From: Vreelandella aquamarina
Lineage (GTDB): Bacteria; Pseudomonadota; Gammaproteobacteria; Pseudomonadales; Halomonadaceae
DNA: 64,000 nucleotides
Assembly (NCBI RefSeq): GCF_900110265.1
Contig: NZ_FODB01000002.1
Span: 1-64,000 of the forward strand
Reading direction: 5' to 3'
The position numbers and the translations under genes are program-made. How positions within the stretch are numbered: the first letter of the stretch is position 1; each line of letters begins with the position of its first letter. Below are positions 45,450 through 55,494 of the stretch, piece after piece. The notes below the pieces were generated by a model. That model did no database searches. It saw only the letters and a list, made by a program, of their open reading frames with translations, and was not told the origin of the DNA.

Positions 45450-46231
45450 ACGGCAGCCTCCTCAGCCTCTTCGCTGCCCATATAGGCTTCGCGCACTAAG
45501 GGGTTGCGGGAAACCGTGTCGTAATCCCCTTCTGCCAGTACCGCACCCCGTGCCAATACGGTAATACGGTCACACAAGCGGCTGACCACGCTAAGGTTGT
45601 GCTCCACCATCAACACCGTGCGGCCTTGGGAAACCCGTTTGATCAGCGCCACGATACGGTCAACATCTTCCGCGCCCATGCCCTGGGTCGGCTCGTCTAG
45701 CAGCATCATGCTGGGGTCCAGCGCCAGCGTGGTGGCCACTTCTAAGGCGCGCTTGCGGCCATAGGGCATTTCCACAGTGAGCGTATCGGCGTATTCGCGC
45801 AGGCCCACTTCATCGAGCAGCGCTAGGGCGCGGTCGTTGAGGTGTTCCAGCGTTTTTTCCGATTTCCAGAAGTGGAACGACGTGCCCAGCTGGCGCTGAA
45901 GCGCTACGCGCACGTTTTCCAGTGCGGTCATGTGGGCAAATACCGCTGAAATCTGAAACGAACGCACTAAGCCAAGCTGGGCGATCTCGTTGGATTTTTT
46001 GCTGGTGATGGGTTGGCCACGATAGAGAATCTCGCCCCGCGTAGGGGGCAAAAACTTGGTTAACAGGTTAAAGACCGTCGTTTTACCTGCACCGTTTGGG
46101 CCAATCAGGGCATGAATATGCCCCTCCTGCACCTGGAGGTTTACGTTATCCACGGCGGTAAAGCCGCGAAACTCTTTGGTCAGCCCTCGAGTTTCGAGCA
46201 CTGGCCCCTTGGTCACTTCGTCTGCACGCAT
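45446..46231 (-). CDS. livG: Branched-chain amino acid ABC transporter ATPase LivG
   Basis: ATPase subunit of 261 residues with normal Walker A GPNGAGKTT (K50), signature region PYGRKRALEVATTLALDP (the degenerate LivG form of LSGGQ) and Walker B MMLLDEPTQGM. The H-loop His lies in MVEHNLSVVSRLCDR. First gene of the five-gene importer operon livG-livF-binding protein-livH-livM, divergent from liuR. Confidence 0.94.
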   Translation of the reverse strand: MRADEVTKGPVLETRGLTKEFRGFTAVDNVNLQVQEGHIHALIGPNGAGKTTVFNLLTKFLPPTRGEILYRGQPITSKKSNEIAQLGLVRSFQISAVFAHMTALENVRVALQRQLGTSFHFWKSEKTLEHLNDRALALLDEVGLREYADTLTVEMPYGRKRALEVATTLALDPSMMLLDEPTQGMGAEDVDRIVALIKRVSQGRTVLMVEHNLSVVSRLCDRITVLARGAVLAEGDYDTVSRNPLVREAYMGSEEAEEAAV

Positions 46232-46294
46232 GAGGTAGGACGCCTCTTGTTGTTCTTGTACGGTGGGAAGCGAAACTCGTTAGCCAGCAACGCA

Positions 46295-46324
46295 TCCTTA
46301 CCTGAACGTAAGGTGTAAGTGCAA
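46295..46324 (-). promoter_or_regulatory. Promoter of the liv operon with LiuR-like palindrome
   Basis: On the minus strand TTGCAC (46319-46324) and TAAGGA (46295-46300) have an 18-bp spacer. The spacer and -10 carry the 18-bp inverted repeat CCTTAC-N6-GTAAGG (46296-46313). Its core matches the liuR palindrome at 12 of 16 positions. A long spacer holding a palindrome is the classic design for MerR-type activators. Confidence 0.5.
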
Positions 46325-46450
46325 ACTAGCAACCCCACACAGGGTATTACAATTACAACTTTGGTCTACGCACCACTCTGATGCACCAAATTAAAGCTTA
46401 AAAGTCTTTATTTATCAGTTATTTTTTAAAATTCAACGGTAACTCACTCA

Positions 46451-46481
46451 TTGCAATCTAAGCTTTACGTTAACGTAAACT
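46451..46481 (+). promoter_or_regulatory. liuR promoter with perfect LiuR palindrome
   Basis: TTGCAA (46451-46456) and TAAACT (46476-46481) are spaced by 19 bp, the long spacer typical of MerR-family targets. The 16-bp perfect palindrome TTTACGTTAACGTAAA (46464-46479) lies between and over the -10 box. From memory this resembles the LiuR motif described for proteobacteria. Confidence 0.75.
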
Positions 46482-46542
46482 TGTTTTAGCCTCATGGTCA
46501 GTGTTCCATAGGGACATTCCCCTATCGACGAGAATAATGATC

Positions 46543-46947
46543 ATGAGCAAAACCTACTCGATCAGCGAACTGGCCAGCGAGTTTGATGTGACCACGCGTA
46601 GCATCCGCTTTTATGAAGATCAGGAGCTACTGCATCCCACCCGCCGGGGCCAGACACGTATTTACAGCAGTAAAGATCGCGTACGGCTAAAGCTGACACT
46701 GCGCGGCAAACGCCTGGGGTTTTCGCTGGCGGAAATCCGCGAGCTGTTTGAGCTGTGGGATGAGACCCGCAGCGGCAGCGAAAAGCAGCTACACCTGATG
46801 CTGAGCAAAATCAGCGAACGCAAAGCCGCGCTAGAGCAGCAGATGAAAGACATCACGATGGTGCAGTTGGAGCTTGAAAGCGCTGAGATTCGCTGCCGCC
46901 AAGCCCTTGAAGAGCTTAACGAGAAACATCCGGCCACCGCGAAATAA
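46543..46947 (+). CDS. liuR: MerR-type regulator of leucine/isovalerate degradation
   Basis: A 134-residue MerR protein: winged helix-turn-helix at 1-70 (YSISELASEFDVTTRSIRFYEDQELL, then RRGQTRIYSSKDRVRLKLTLRGKRLGFSLAEI) and a coiled-coil dimerisation helix at 75-130. There is no metal-binding cysteine cluster. LiuR is known as the local regulator of liu genes in many proteobacteria. ATG 46543 gives the usual MSKTYSI start; ATG 46537 is equally possible by sequence. It heads the liu operon and has its own palindrome upstream. Confidence 0.92.
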   Translation: MSKTYSISELASEFDVTTRSIRFYEDQELLHPTRRGQTRIYSSKDRVRLKLTLRGKRLGFSLAEIRELFELWDETRSGSEKQLHLMLSKISERKAALEQQMKDITMVQLELESAEIRCRQALEELNEKHPATAK

Positions 46948-46996
46948 ACAACACCAACGCATAACGACCCGATTAACAACGACAAGGTGATTGACC

Positions 46997-48166
46997 ATGT
47001 TTTCCCACTATTCAGAACTAAATTTCGGTCTTGACGATGAGCTGAACATGCTGCGTGAGCAGGTCAACGCCTTTGCCGCCAGTGAGATTGCCCCACGCGC
47101 CGCCGAGATCGATCACAACAACGAGTTTCCCAACGACCTGTGGAAGAAATTCGGCGATATGGGCCTGCTGGGCATTACCGTACCGGAAGAAGATGGCGGC
47201 AGCGGTATGGGCTACTTGGCCCACTGTATCGCCATGGAGGAGATCTCCCGGGCCAGTGCTTCCGTCGGGCTCTCCTACGGCGCGCACTCCAACCTGTGCG
47301 TTAACCAGCTCAAGATCAACGCCTCCGCCGAGCAAAAAGCCAAATACCTGCCCAAGCTGATGAGCGGCGACCACGTGGGCGCGCTGGCGATGTCAGAGCC
47401 CGGCGCTGGCTCCGATGTGGTCTCCATGCAGCTGCGCGCCAAAGAGGATGGCGACCACTACATTCTCAACGGCAACAAAATGTGGATCACCAACGGCCCC
47501 GATGCCGATGTGCTGGTGGTTTACGCCAAAACCGACCCGGATGCCGGTTCCAAAGGCATCACTGCGTTTATTATCGAAAAAGGCATGCCGGGCTTCTCCA
47601 CCGCCCAGAAACTCGACAAGCTGGGCATGCGCGGCTCTAACACCTGCGAGCTGGTCTTCCAGGATTGCCGTGTGCCCGCCGAGAACGTGCTGGGCGAAGT
47701 AGGCAAAGGCGTTCGTGTATTGATGAGCGGCCTGGATTACGAGCGCACCGTTCTGGCCGCTGGCCCCATCGGCATCATGCAAGCCGCTATGGACATCGTC
47801 ATTCCTTACATCCATGAGCGTAAGCAGTTCAATCAATCCATCGGTGAGTTCCAACTGGTGCAGGGCAAGGTGGCGGATATGTACACCACGCTAAACGCCT
47901 GCCGCGCTTATTTATACGCCGTCGCGGCCGCCTGCGACCGTGGCCAAACTTCTCGTAAAGATGCCGCTGGCGTCATCCTCTACTGCGCTGAAAAAGCCAC
48001 CCAGGTCGCGCTGGATGCCATCCAGCTACTGGGCGGCAACGGTTATATCAACGAGTACCCCACCGGCCGCCTGCTGCGCGACGCGAAGCTTTACGAAATT
48101 GGCGCGGGCACCAGCGAGATTCGCCGGATGCTGATTGGCCGCGAACTTTTCACCGAAAGCCTTTAA
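46997..48166 (+). CDS. liuA: Isovaleryl-CoA dehydrogenase
   Basis: FAD enzyme for the third step of leucine degradation, isovaleryl-CoA to 3-methylcrotonyl-CoA. With ATG 46997 (AAGGTG 7 nt upstream) it has 389 residues. The catalytic base is E249 in the G-helix ([10 protein letters not shown]), and the place of the usual C-terminal Glu is Gly ([12 protein letters not shown]); this pair is diagnostic for isovaleryl-CoA dehydrogenase. Acyl-CoA dehydrogenase signatures: [10 protein letters not shown] and [20 protein letters not shown]. Confidence 0.95.
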   Translation: MFSHYSELNFGLDDELNMLREQVNAFAASEIAPRAAEIDHNNEFPNDLWKKFGDMGLLGITVPEEDGGSGMGYLAHCIAMEEISRASASVGLSYGAHSNLCVNQLKINASAEQKAKYLPKLMSGDHVGALAMSEPGAGSDVVSMQLRAKEDGDHYILNGNKMWITNGPDADVLVVYAKTDPDAGSKGITAFIIEKGMPGFSTAQKLDKLGMRGSNTCELVFQDCRVPAENVLGEVGKGVRVLMSGLDYERTVLAAGPIGIMQAAMDIVIPYIHERKQFNQSIGEFQLVQGKVADMYTTLNACRAYLYAVAAACDRGQTSRKDAAGVILYCAEKATQVALDAIQLLGGNGYINEYPTGRLLRDAKLYEIGAGTSEIRRMLIGRELFTESL

Positions 48167-48188
48167 CAAAAATTAGCAGGGGCGCGCC

Positions 48189-49796
48189 ATGAGCACACTC
48201 TCCACACAGATCAACCCGCGCAGCGATGTGTTTCAGGCCAACGAGGCCGCCATGCTGGGGGAAGTCAACAAACTCCGTGAACTCACTGCGGCCATTGCAG
48301 AAGGAGGCGGTGAGAAAGCCCGCGCCCGCCATGAGAGCCGTGGCAAGCTGTACGTGCGTGACCGCATCGACCATTTGATTGATGAAGGCTCGCCGTTTCT
48401 GGAGTTTTCCGCGCTGGCGGCGCATCACGTTTACGACAGTGAGGTACCTGCCGCAGGCGTGATCACCGGGATTGGTCGGGTATCTGGCGTTGAGTGCGTG
48501 ATTGTGGCCAACGACGCCACGGTAAAAGGCGGCACCTATTTCCCGCTAACGGTGAAAAAGCACCTGCGTGCCCAGGAAATTGCCCGCAAGCACCGCCTGC
48601 CGTGCATCTACTTGGTGGATTCTGGCGGTGCCTTCCTGCCCCGCCAGGACGAAGTCTTCCCTGACCGTGACCACTTCGGGCGTATTTTCTACAACCAGGC
48701 CACGATGTCCGCTGAAGGCATTCCGCAGATCGCCGTGGTGATGGGCTCCTGTACCGCAGGGGGTGCGTATGTGCCTGCCATGGCGGATGAGTCCATCATT
48801 GTTAAAGAGCAAGGCACGATCTTCCTGGGTGGCCCACCACTGGTAAAAGCCGCCACGGGGGAGAGCATCAGCGCGGAAGACCTGGGCGGTGCGGATGTTC
48901 ACGCCAAAGTGAGCGGTGTAGCCGACCACTACGCCGAAAATGACGCCCATGCGCTGCAGCTTGCCCGCGCCTGCGTATCGCGTCTGAACTGGCAAAAGCG
49001 CGGCCAGCTGGCCATGCAGCCGCCTAGGCCGCCCAAGCTCGACCCTTCAGAGCTTTATGGCATCGTCGGCACCGACCTGAAAAAGCCCTACGACGTGCGC
49101 GAAGTCATTGGCCGCATCGTCGATGGCTCCGACTTTGACGAGTTCAAACGCTACTACGGCGACACGCTGGTGACCGGCTTTGCCCATATTCACGGCTACC
49201 CGGTGGGGATCGTGGCGAATAACGGCGTGCTGTTTTCTGAGAGCGCGGTAAAAGGTGCGCACTTTATTGAGCTGTGCGCCCAGCGCAAAATCCCGCTGGT
49301 GTTCCTGCAGAACATCACCGGCTTTATGGTTGGCTCCAAGTACGAGCATGAAGGCATTGCCAAGCACGGCGCCAAACTCGTCACCGCCGTGGCCTGCGCC
49401 AACGTGCCGAAATACACCGTGCTGATTGGCGGCAGCTTCGGCGCGGGTAACTACGGTATGTGTGGTCGTGCTTACGACCCCAACCTGCTGTTTATGTGGC
49501 CCAACGCGCGTATTTCGGTGATGGGCGGCGAACAGGCGGCGGGCGTACTTTCCCAGGTAAAACGCGAGCAGTACGAGCGCGAAGGCCAAGAATGGAGCAA
49601 AGAGGACGAAGAAGCGTTCAAAAAGCCCACCCGCGACCAGTACGAGCATCAGGGCCACCCCTACTACGCCAGCGCCCGCCTGTGGGATGACGGCGTGATC
49701 GACCCGATGCAAACCCGCGATGTGCTGGGGCTGTCACTGGCCGCCGCGATGAATGCCGAAGTCAAAGAGACGCGCTTCGGCGTGTTCCGGATGTAA
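48189..49796 (+). CDS. liuB: Methylcrotonoyl-CoA carboxylase beta (carboxyltransferase) subunit
   Basis: Carboxyltransferase half of 3-methylcrotonyl-CoA carboxylase, forming 3-methylglutaconyl-CoA. The 535 residues form two crotonase-like domains. Visible blocks are [54 protein letters not shown] and, in the C-terminal half, [20 protein letters not shown] and [16 protein letters not shown]. Partner of LiuD. Order liuA-B-C-D-E is the conserved operon. Confidence 0.95.
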   Translation: MSTLSTQINPRSDVFQANEAAMLGEVNKLRELTAAIAEGGGEKARARHESRGKLYVRDRIDHLIDEGSPFLEFSALAAHHVYDSEVPAAGVITGIGRVSGVECVIVANDATVKGGTYFPLTVKKHLRAQEIARKHRLPCIYLVDSGGAFLPRQDEVFPDRDHFGRIFYNQATMSAEGIPQIAVVMGSCTAGGAYVPAMADESIIVKEQGTIFLGGPPLVKAATGESISAEDLGGADVHAKVSGVADHYAENDAHALQLARACVSRLNWQKRGQLAMQPPRPPKLDPSELYGIVGTDLKKPYDVREVIGRIVDGSDFDEFKRYYGDTLVTGFAHIHGYPVGIVANNGVLFSESAVKGAHFIELCAQRKIPLVFLQNITGFMVGSKYEHEGIAKHGAKLVTAVACANVPKYTVLIGGSFGAGNYGMCGRAYDPNLLFMWPNARISVMGGEQAAGVLSQVKREQYEREGQEWSKEDEEAFKKPTRDQYEHQGHPYYASARLWDDGVIDPMQTRDVLGLSLAAAMNAEVKETRFGVFRM

Positions 49797-49808
49797 GGGG
49801 CGAACATC

Positions 49809-50633
49809 ATGGCTTACTCAACATTAGTCATCGAGGCGGGTATCGCTCGCCTAACCTTAAACCGCCCAGAGGTGCATAACGCCTTTGACGATAGCCTGAT
49901 TGCCGAACTCAATGCTCATCTGGAAAAGCTCCACGACTTGGCAAGTGCAGGCGACGTGCGGGTGGTGGTGCTCGGCTCTGAAGGTAAAAGCTTCTCCGCA
50001 GGTGCTGACCTGAACTGGATGAAGCGCATGGTCGATTACGACCTGGAAGATAACCTAGCGGATTCCCGCAAGCTTGCGGCGCTGATGCACGGCCTGGATA
50101 CCCTGCCCTGCCCGACCATCTGCCGCGTACAGGGGGCGGCGTTTGGTGGCGCGGTGGGCTTAGCCGCCTGCTGCGATATCGTCGTGGCGTCCGAAAAAGC
50201 CAAGTTTTGCCTGTCGGAAGTCAATATTGGCCTGTCGCCTGCGGTGATTAGCCCTTACGTTCAGCGCGCCCTTGGCCAGCGCCAAATGCGCCGCTACGCG
50301 CTGACCGCCGAAGTGATGGATGCGCCAACCGCGCTCAGCCTGGGTTTAGCCCATCAGGTAGTGGAGCACGATGCCTTGGATAACGCGGTGGATAGCATGA
50401 TCGCTACGCTGGTTAAAGGCTCCCCTCAGGCACAGCGGGCTACCAAGGCACTATTAGCCACCGTGGCCCAAGCTCCAGATGCCGATGCTACTCGTGAGCA
50501 CACCTGCCAAGTGATTGCCAAGCTGCGGGTGAGCCAAGAGGGCCAAGAGGGCCTCGCCAGCTTTTTTGACAAGCGTCGCCCCGCCTGGACGTCACCCGAA
50601 GAACACAACAACACTGCGGAGCCACGCTCATGA
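49809..50633 (+). CDS. liuC: Methylglutaconyl-CoA hydratase
   Basis: Crotonase-family hydratase turning 3-methylglutaconyl-CoA into HMG-CoA. The 274 residues have oxyanion-hole blocks EGKSFSAGADLNWMKRM and GAAFGGAVGLAACCDIV and the acid residue region SEVNIGLSPAVISPYV. It overlaps liuD by 4 bp (ATGA). Identity as hydratase for this pathway rests on position in the liu operon. Confidence 0.92.
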   Translation: MAYSTLVIEAGIARLTLNRPEVHNAFDDSLIAELNAHLEKLHDLASAGDVRVVVLGSEGKSFSAGADLNWMKRMVDYDLEDNLADSRKLAALMHGLDTLPCPTICRVQGAAFGGAVGLAACCDIVVASEKAKFCLSEVNIGLSPAVISPYVQRALGQRQMRRYALTAEVMDAPTALSLGLAHQVVEHDALDNAVDSMIATLVKGSPQAQRATKALLATVAQAPDADATREHTCQVIAKLRVSQEGQEGLASFFDKRRPAWTSPEEHNNTAEPRS

Positions 50634-52681
50634 CGTTTACCCCAACCAAATTCGATACCCTGCTGGTGGCTAACCGCGGTGAGATTGCCTGCCGCGTGAT
50701 GCGTACCGCCCGCCGCATGGGCTTAAAAACCGTGGCGGTTTATTCCGATGCCGACGCCACCGCCCGCCACGTACGTGAAGCCGATGAAGCCGTGCGCCTC
50801 GGCCCTGCCGCCGCCCGGGAAAGCTACTTAAGCGTTGACGCGGTGATTGAGGCCGCCCAACGCACCGGCACCGGCGCGATTCACCCCGGCTATGGCTTTC
50901 TGTCTGAAAACGGCACCTTTGTTAAAGCGCTAGAGCAAGCGGGCATTACTTTTGTTGGCCCGCCCGCTTCCGCCATTGCCGCCATGGGCGACAAGTCTGC
51001 CGCCAAAGCGCGTATGGCGAATGCGGGCGTGCCGCTGGTGCCCGGCTACCACGGCGACGACCAAGGCGATGCCCTGCTGCGTTCCGAGGCCGATAAGATC
51101 GGCTACCCCGTCATGCTAAAAGCCAGCGCCGGTGGCGGCGGTAAAGGCATGCGCGTGGTAGAGAGCGGTGAAGGCTTCCAGGCCGCGCTGGACGGCTGCC
51201 GCCGGGAGTCTAAAGCCGCGTTTGGCGATGACCGCATGCTGATCGAGAAGTATCTAGTACAGCCCCGCCATGTGGAAGTACAGGTGTTCTGCGACCGTTA
51301 CGGCAACGGCGTGTATCTGTTCGAGCGGGACTGCAGCGTGCAGCGCCGACATCAAAAAGTGATTGAAGAAGCCCCCGCCCCCGGCATGACGCCTGAACTG
51401 CGCGCCGCCATGGGCGATGCCGCCGTTCGCGCCGCCCAGGAGATTGGCTACGTGGATGCGGGCACGGTGGAGTTTCTGCTGGACTCTTCACCAGGTCAGG
51501 ACGGCGCTTTCTATTTCATGGAGATGAACACCCGCCTGCAGGTCGAGCATCCCGTTACCGAGATGATTACCGGTCAAGACCTGGTGGAGTGGCAGCTAAG
51601 AGTCGCTATGGGCGAGCCGCTGCCCTGCCGCCAGGACGAGCTAACCATTACCGGCCACAGCTTTGAAGCACGCATTTACGCCGAAGACCCGGAGCAGGAC
51701 TTCCTTCCCGCCACCGGCCTACTCACCCGCTTCGCGCTGGACTTGGAAGGCGCAGGGCTAGGCGCTGATCAAGTGCGATTGGATAGCGGCGTGGAGAGCG
51801 GCGATACGGTGTCGATGCACTACGACCCGATGCTCGCCAAGCTGATTGTGCATGGCGTTGACCGCGACGCTGCGCTAGCCACCCTCAACCGGGCGCTGGC
51901 GGCGCTGGATGTGCAGGGCGTGGTCACCAACCGCGCCTTCTTGCAGCGCTTAGCCAATCACCCTGGCTTTAAGAACGTCGAGCTGGATACCCGCTTTATC
52001 GAGCGCAACGAAGCCACCCTGTTTGCTCCGCGTCAGTTTTCTACAGAAGACTATGCCAGCGCCGCGCTGATTGGCTTGCATCAATTAGCCCAGGAGTGCG
52101 AAAGCGACTCCCCTTGGGGCCGCCACGATGGTTTCCGACTGAACGCGCCGCACACCATTCGCATTGCGCTGTGTGACCCGGCAAGCGCTCAAGCCGCGGA
52201 TAATGACAGCGCAGTGGTCGTGGTAGAGGGCAAGCGCGCCACCTTGGATACCCAGTGGCAGCTCACCATTGGCAACAGCACACTGACTGCCAGCCTACAG
52301 CCGCTGGAAGGCGATGCCGTGGCCGTCACACTCAACGGTCACCGCCGCCGCTTACAGGCGTATAAAGATGGTCATGTCGTGGTGATGGCCGAACCCAGCG
52401 GTGAAATCCGCCTGTTCTGGCGGCGCATCGATGCCATCGACCACGGCCACCACGAAGCGGAATCCACCCTCACCGCTCCGATGAACGGCACGGTAGTGGC
52501 GCTGCTGGTGGAGCCCGGCGCTCAGGTTGAAAAAGGCATGCCGCTGATGGTGATGGAAGCCATGAAAATGGAGCACACCATGACCGCTCCCGCCGATGGC
52601 AGCGTAGAGACGTTCCACTTCCAGGCGGGCGATACCGTTGGCCAGGGCGATGTACTGCTCGACTTTGCCCCCAGTGAATAG
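50630..52681 (+). CDS. liuD: Methylcrotonoyl-CoA carboxylase alpha (biotin) subunit
   Basis: Biotin carboxylase plus carrier half of methylcrotonyl-CoA carboxylase, 683 residues. Domain order: biotin carboxylase N-terminal domain (about 1-115, LLVANRGEIACRVMRTARR), ATP-grasp (about 120-320, KASAGGGGKGMRVV and FMEMNTRLQVEHPVTE), C-terminal BC domain (to about 450), a linker domain, and biotin carrier domain (about 605-683) with biotinyl Lys K646 in MEAMKMEH. Works with LiuB. Confidence 0.95.
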   Translation: MTFTPTKFDTLLVANRGEIACRVMRTARRMGLKTVAVYSDADATARHVREADEAVRLGPAAARESYLSVDAVIEAAQRTGTGAIHPGYGFLSENGTFVKALEQAGITFVGPPASAIAAMGDKSAAKARMANAGVPLVPGYHGDDQGDALLRSEADKIGYPVMLKASAGGGGKGMRVVESGEGFQAALDGCRRESKAAFGDDRMLIEKYLVQPRHVEVQVFCDRYGNGVYLFERDCSVQRRHQKVIEEAPAPGMTPELRAAMGDAAVRAAQEIGYVDAGTVEFLLDSSPGQDGAFYFMEMNTRLQVEHPVTEMITGQDLVEWQLRVAMGEPLPCRQDELTITGHSFEARIYAEDPEQDFLPATGLLTRFALDLEGAGLGADQVRLDSGVESGDTVSMHYDPMLAKLIVHGVDRDAALATLNRALAALDVQGVVTNRAFLQRLANHPGFKNVELDTRFIERNEATLFAPRQFSTEDYASAALIGLHQLAQECESDSPWGRHDGFRLNAPHTIRIALCDPASAQAADNDSAVVVVEGKRATLDTQWQLTIGNSTLTASLQPLEGDAVAVTLNGHRRRLQAYKDGHVVVMAEPSGEIRLFWRRIDAIDHGHHEAESTLTAPMNGTVVALLVEPGAQVEKGMPLMVMEAMKMEHTMTAPADGSVETFHFQAGDTVGQGDVLLDFAPSE

Positions 52682-52690
52682 GAGCCGAAC

Positions 52691-53608
52691 ATGGCACTGC
52701 CCTCGTCTATCAAGCTCTTTGAAATGGCCCCCCGCGACGGGCTGCAGAACGAGCCGGGCACCCTGGTGCCCACCGCCACCAAAATCGAGCTGATCGAGCG
52801 GCTGGCGAATGCGGGTATTCACCATATCGAAGCAGCCAGCTTTGTCTCGCCCAAGTGGGTGCCGCAAATGGGCGATGCCGCTGAGGTGATGCGCGGCATT
52901 CAGCGCCAGCACGGCGTGGTGTATTCCGCGCTGACGCCAAACCTAAAGGGGTTGGAAAGCGCCCTGGAGGCAGGTGTTGAGGAAGTCGCGGTATTCGGTG
53001 CGGCATCGGAAGCGTTCTCCCAGAAGAACATCAACTGCTCAATTGCCGAGTCGCTGGCGCGCTTTGAGCCGGTGCTTGCCCGCGCCAACGAGGCAGGCGT
53101 GCGGGTGCGGGGCTACGTCTCCTGCGTGCTGGGCTGCCCTTATGAGGGCGACATTGCCCCCCATAAAGTGGCTGACGTCGCCAAAGCGCTGTATGAGATG
53201 GGCTGCTATGAAGTTTCCCTGGGCGACACCATTGGCGTGGGTACGCCGCTGGCCGCTAAGCGAATGATCGAAGCCACTCGCCAACAGGTGCCGATTGAGA
53301 AACTGGCCGCTCACTTCCACGACACTTACGGCATGGCGATTGCCAACCTGTACGCCGTGCTGGAAGAAGGCGTGAGCGTGATCGATGCCGCCACGGCAGG
53401 CCTGGGTGGCTGCCCCTACGCTAAGGGCGCATCGGGCAATGTGGCCACCGAAGACGTGCTCTATTTATTGGAAGGGCTGGGTATCGATACCGGCATCGAC
53501 CTGCAGGCAGTGATCGATACCGGCTACTGGATCACTCAGCAGCTTGGCCGTAAACCCAGTGCCAAAGTGGCACTCGCCAAAGGGTGTGCCAAAAGCAGCA
53601 AAGCATAA
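52691..53608 (+). CDS. liuE: Hydroxymethylglutaryl-CoA lyase
   Basis: Cleaves HMG-CoA to acetyl-CoA and acetoacetate, last step of leucine degradation. The 305-residue TIM barrel has the metal/substrate block [14 protein letters not shown] (catalytic Arg and Asp), the [12 protein letters not shown] metal-binding histidines, and the lyase signature [19 protein letters not shown] with the active-site Cys. Nine bp after liuD. Confidence 0.96.
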   Translation: MALPSSIKLFEMAPRDGLQNEPGTLVPTATKIELIERLANAGIHHIEAASFVSPKWVPQMGDAAEVMRGIQRQHGVVYSALTPNLKGLESALEAGVEEVAVFGAASEAFSQKNINCSIAESLARFEPVLARANEAGVRVRGYVSCVLGCPYEGDIAPHKVADVAKALYEMGCYEVSLGDTIGVGTPLAAKRMIEATRQQVPIEKLAAHFHDTYGMAIANLYAVLEEGVSVIDAATAGLGGCPYAKGASGNVATEDVLYLLEGLGIDTGIDLQAVIDTGYWITQQLGRKPSAKVALAKGCAKSSKA

Positions 53609-53683
53609 CGCCACCCAAACAACCTAATAATTAAAAATGCGTCACTTCCCGTTCAGATAAGAAAAAGACATCGGAGACTCACC

Positions 53684-55384
53684 ATGGCATCACCTGCAAC
53701 CTTGCCCAGCTACACCAGCAGCACCGCAGAAAAGCCGCTGTTGGGCATGACCATTGGCGATAAATTCGACCAAATTGCCGCCCAGTATCCGGATAACGAC
53801 GCGCTGATTGCGCTACACCAGAATATTCACTGGAGCTACCGCGAGCTTCAGCAGGAAGTGAACCGCTGCGCCCGCGCCCTGCTCGCGATTGGTGTACAAA
53901 AAGGCGACCGCGTGGGCATTTGGGCACCCAACTGCAGCGAATGGACGTTGACCCAGTTTGCCACCGCTAAAATTGGCGCGATCCTGGTGAACATCAATCC
54001 CTCTTACCGAACCCACGAGCTGGAGTACGCGCTGAACCAGTCCGGCGCGCGCTTTTTAGTCACCGCCAACCAATTCAAAAGCTCCGACTACACGGCGATG
54101 CTGTTCGAGCTGGCGCCAGAGCTCAACAGCTGCGCGGAAGGCAAGCTAACATCACAAAAGCTGCCGGACCTTGAGTGTGTGATTAATTTAAGCGCCGACA
54201 AGCACAGCGGCATGTGGCGCTGGGCAGATTTCATCGCCGAAGCCGACAAGGTGAGCCAAACCGACGTGGACGACCTACAGGCCACGCTGCAGTTCGATGA
54301 TCCGATCAATATCCAGTACACCTCTGGCACCACCGGCTTTCCCAAAGGGGCCACGCTCTCTCACCACAACATTCTTAACAACGGCTTTTTTGTGGCCGAA
54401 AGCATGGGCTTTACCAGCGAAGACCGCTTGGTGATTCCCGTACCGCTCTACCACTGCTTTGGCATGGTAATGGGCAACCTGGGCTGCGTGACCCACGGCG
54501 CGGCGATGATCTACCCAGATGAAGGCTTCGACCCCGGTAAAGTGCTGAAAGCCGTTCATGAGCAGAAAGCCACCGCGCTCTACGGCGTGCCCACTATGTT
54601 TATTGCCGAACTTGAGCACCCTGACTTCGCCAGCACCGATTTTTCGACGCTGCGCACCGGCATTATGGCGGGCTCCATTTGCCCTGCTGAAATCATGAAG
54701 CAGGTCATCAACAAGATGAACATGAAGGGCGTGCAAATCGCCTACGGCATGACCGAAACCAGCCCGGTCTCTACGCAAACCGGCGCGAACGACACCATTG
54801 AAAAGCGCGTTTCCACCGTGGGCCGCACCCAGCCCCACCTGGAGAGCAAGATCGTCGACCCCGGCAACGGCGGCATTCTACCCCGTGGCGAAATCGGCGA
54901 GCTGTGTACCCGTGGCTACAGCGTGATGCTGAAGTATTGGAACAACGACAAAGCCACTGCTGAGGCCATCGACGAGACAGGCTGGATGCACACCGGCGAC
55001 TTGGCCACCATGGATGACGAGGGCTACATCCAGATCGTCGGTCGCATCAAAGACATGGTGATTCGCGGCGGCGAAAACGTCTACCCGAAAGAGATCGAAG
55101 AGTTCTTGTACGCTCACCCGGCGATTTCCGAAGTACAGGTCACCGGCGTGCCAGATAAAAAGTACGGCGAAGAGCTGATTGCCTGGGTGAAGCTCAACAG
55201 CACGGCGGGCGAAATTACCGGGGAAGACCTGCGCGAATACTGCAAAGGCAAAATCACCCACTTCAAGATCCCGCGCTACTTCAAGTTCGTGGATGAGTTC
55301 CCGATGACCGTGACCGGCAAAATTCAGAAATTCAAAATACGCGAAATCTCGATTAAAGAGCTGGGGCTGGAAGACCAAAAGTAA
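53684..55384 (+). CDS. AMP-binding acyl-CoA synthetase
   Basis: Adenylate-forming ligase of 566 residues. ATP-binding P-loop [16 protein letters not shown], the A5 motif [11 protein letters not shown]7-type [19 protein letters not shown] and the A10 Lys in [15 protein letters not shown] are all present. It follows liuE by 75 bp and is probably co-expressed. Possible substrates are acetoacetate (product of LiuE), isovalerate-type branched acids or medium-chain acids; the overall shape is nearer to medium/long-chain acyl-CoA ligases than to the classic acetoacetyl-CoA synthetase, which is about 650 residues. Confidence 0.9.
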   Translation: MASPATLPSYTSSTAEKPLLGMTIGDKFDQIAAQYPDNDALIALHQNIHWSYRELQQEVNRCARALLAIGVQKGDRVGIWAPNCSEWTLTQFATAKIGAILVNINPSYRTHELEYALNQSGARFLVTANQFKSSDYTAMLFELAPELNSCAEGKLTSQKLPDLECVINLSADKHSGMWRWADFIAEADKVSQTDVDDLQATLQFDDPINIQYTSGTTGFPKGATLSHHNILNNGFFVAESMGFTSEDRLVIPVPLYHCFGMVMGNLGCVTHGAAMIYPDEGFDPGKVLKAVHEQKATALYGVPTMFIAELEHPDFASTDFSTLRTGIMAGSICPAEIMKQVINKMNMKGVQIAYGMTETSPVSTQTGANDTIEKRVSTVGRTQPHLESKIVDPGNGGILPRGEIGELCTRGYSVMLKYWNNDKATAEAIDETGWMHTGDLATMDDEGYIQIVGRIKDMVIRGGENVYPKEIEEFLYAHPAISEVQVTGVPDKKYGEELIAWVKLNSTAGEITGEDLREYCKGKITHFKIPRYFKFVDEFPMTVTGKIQKFKIREISIKELGLEDQK

Positions 55385-55417
55385 AAGGGATCGAAGCTGT
55401 TACAACGATCAACTGTC

Positions 55418-55464
55418 GATCAGAACAACCCGTAGCGGCGGCCTTCGCCAGGGTTGTTCTGATC
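55418..55464 (+). terminator. Large inverted repeat after the liu operon
   Basis: GATCAGAACAACCC (55418-55431) pairs perfectly with GGGTTGTTCTGATC (55451-55464), with an inner GGCGGCCTTCGCC mini-hairpin in the loop. It lies 34 bp after the synthetase stop. No T-run follows, so it is either a factor-assisted terminator or a structured repeat. Confidence 0.5.
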
Positions 55465-55494
55465 CTGAGACGCTAGCCCCAACCGAGGCTCCCC

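Larger units (their letters stand above)
46232..46542. other. Divergent regulatory region livG / liuR
   Basis: About 310 bp shared by two divergent promoters, both with a candidate LiuR palindrome lying between -35 and -10 (46295-46324 on minus, 46451-46481 on plus). The middle (46325-46440) is AT-rich and holds nothing else I can assign. Confidence 0.7.

Noticed and set aside
49047-49712. 221-codon open frame antisense to liuB
   Set aside because: Shadow of the liuB reading frame, no family signature or start signal.
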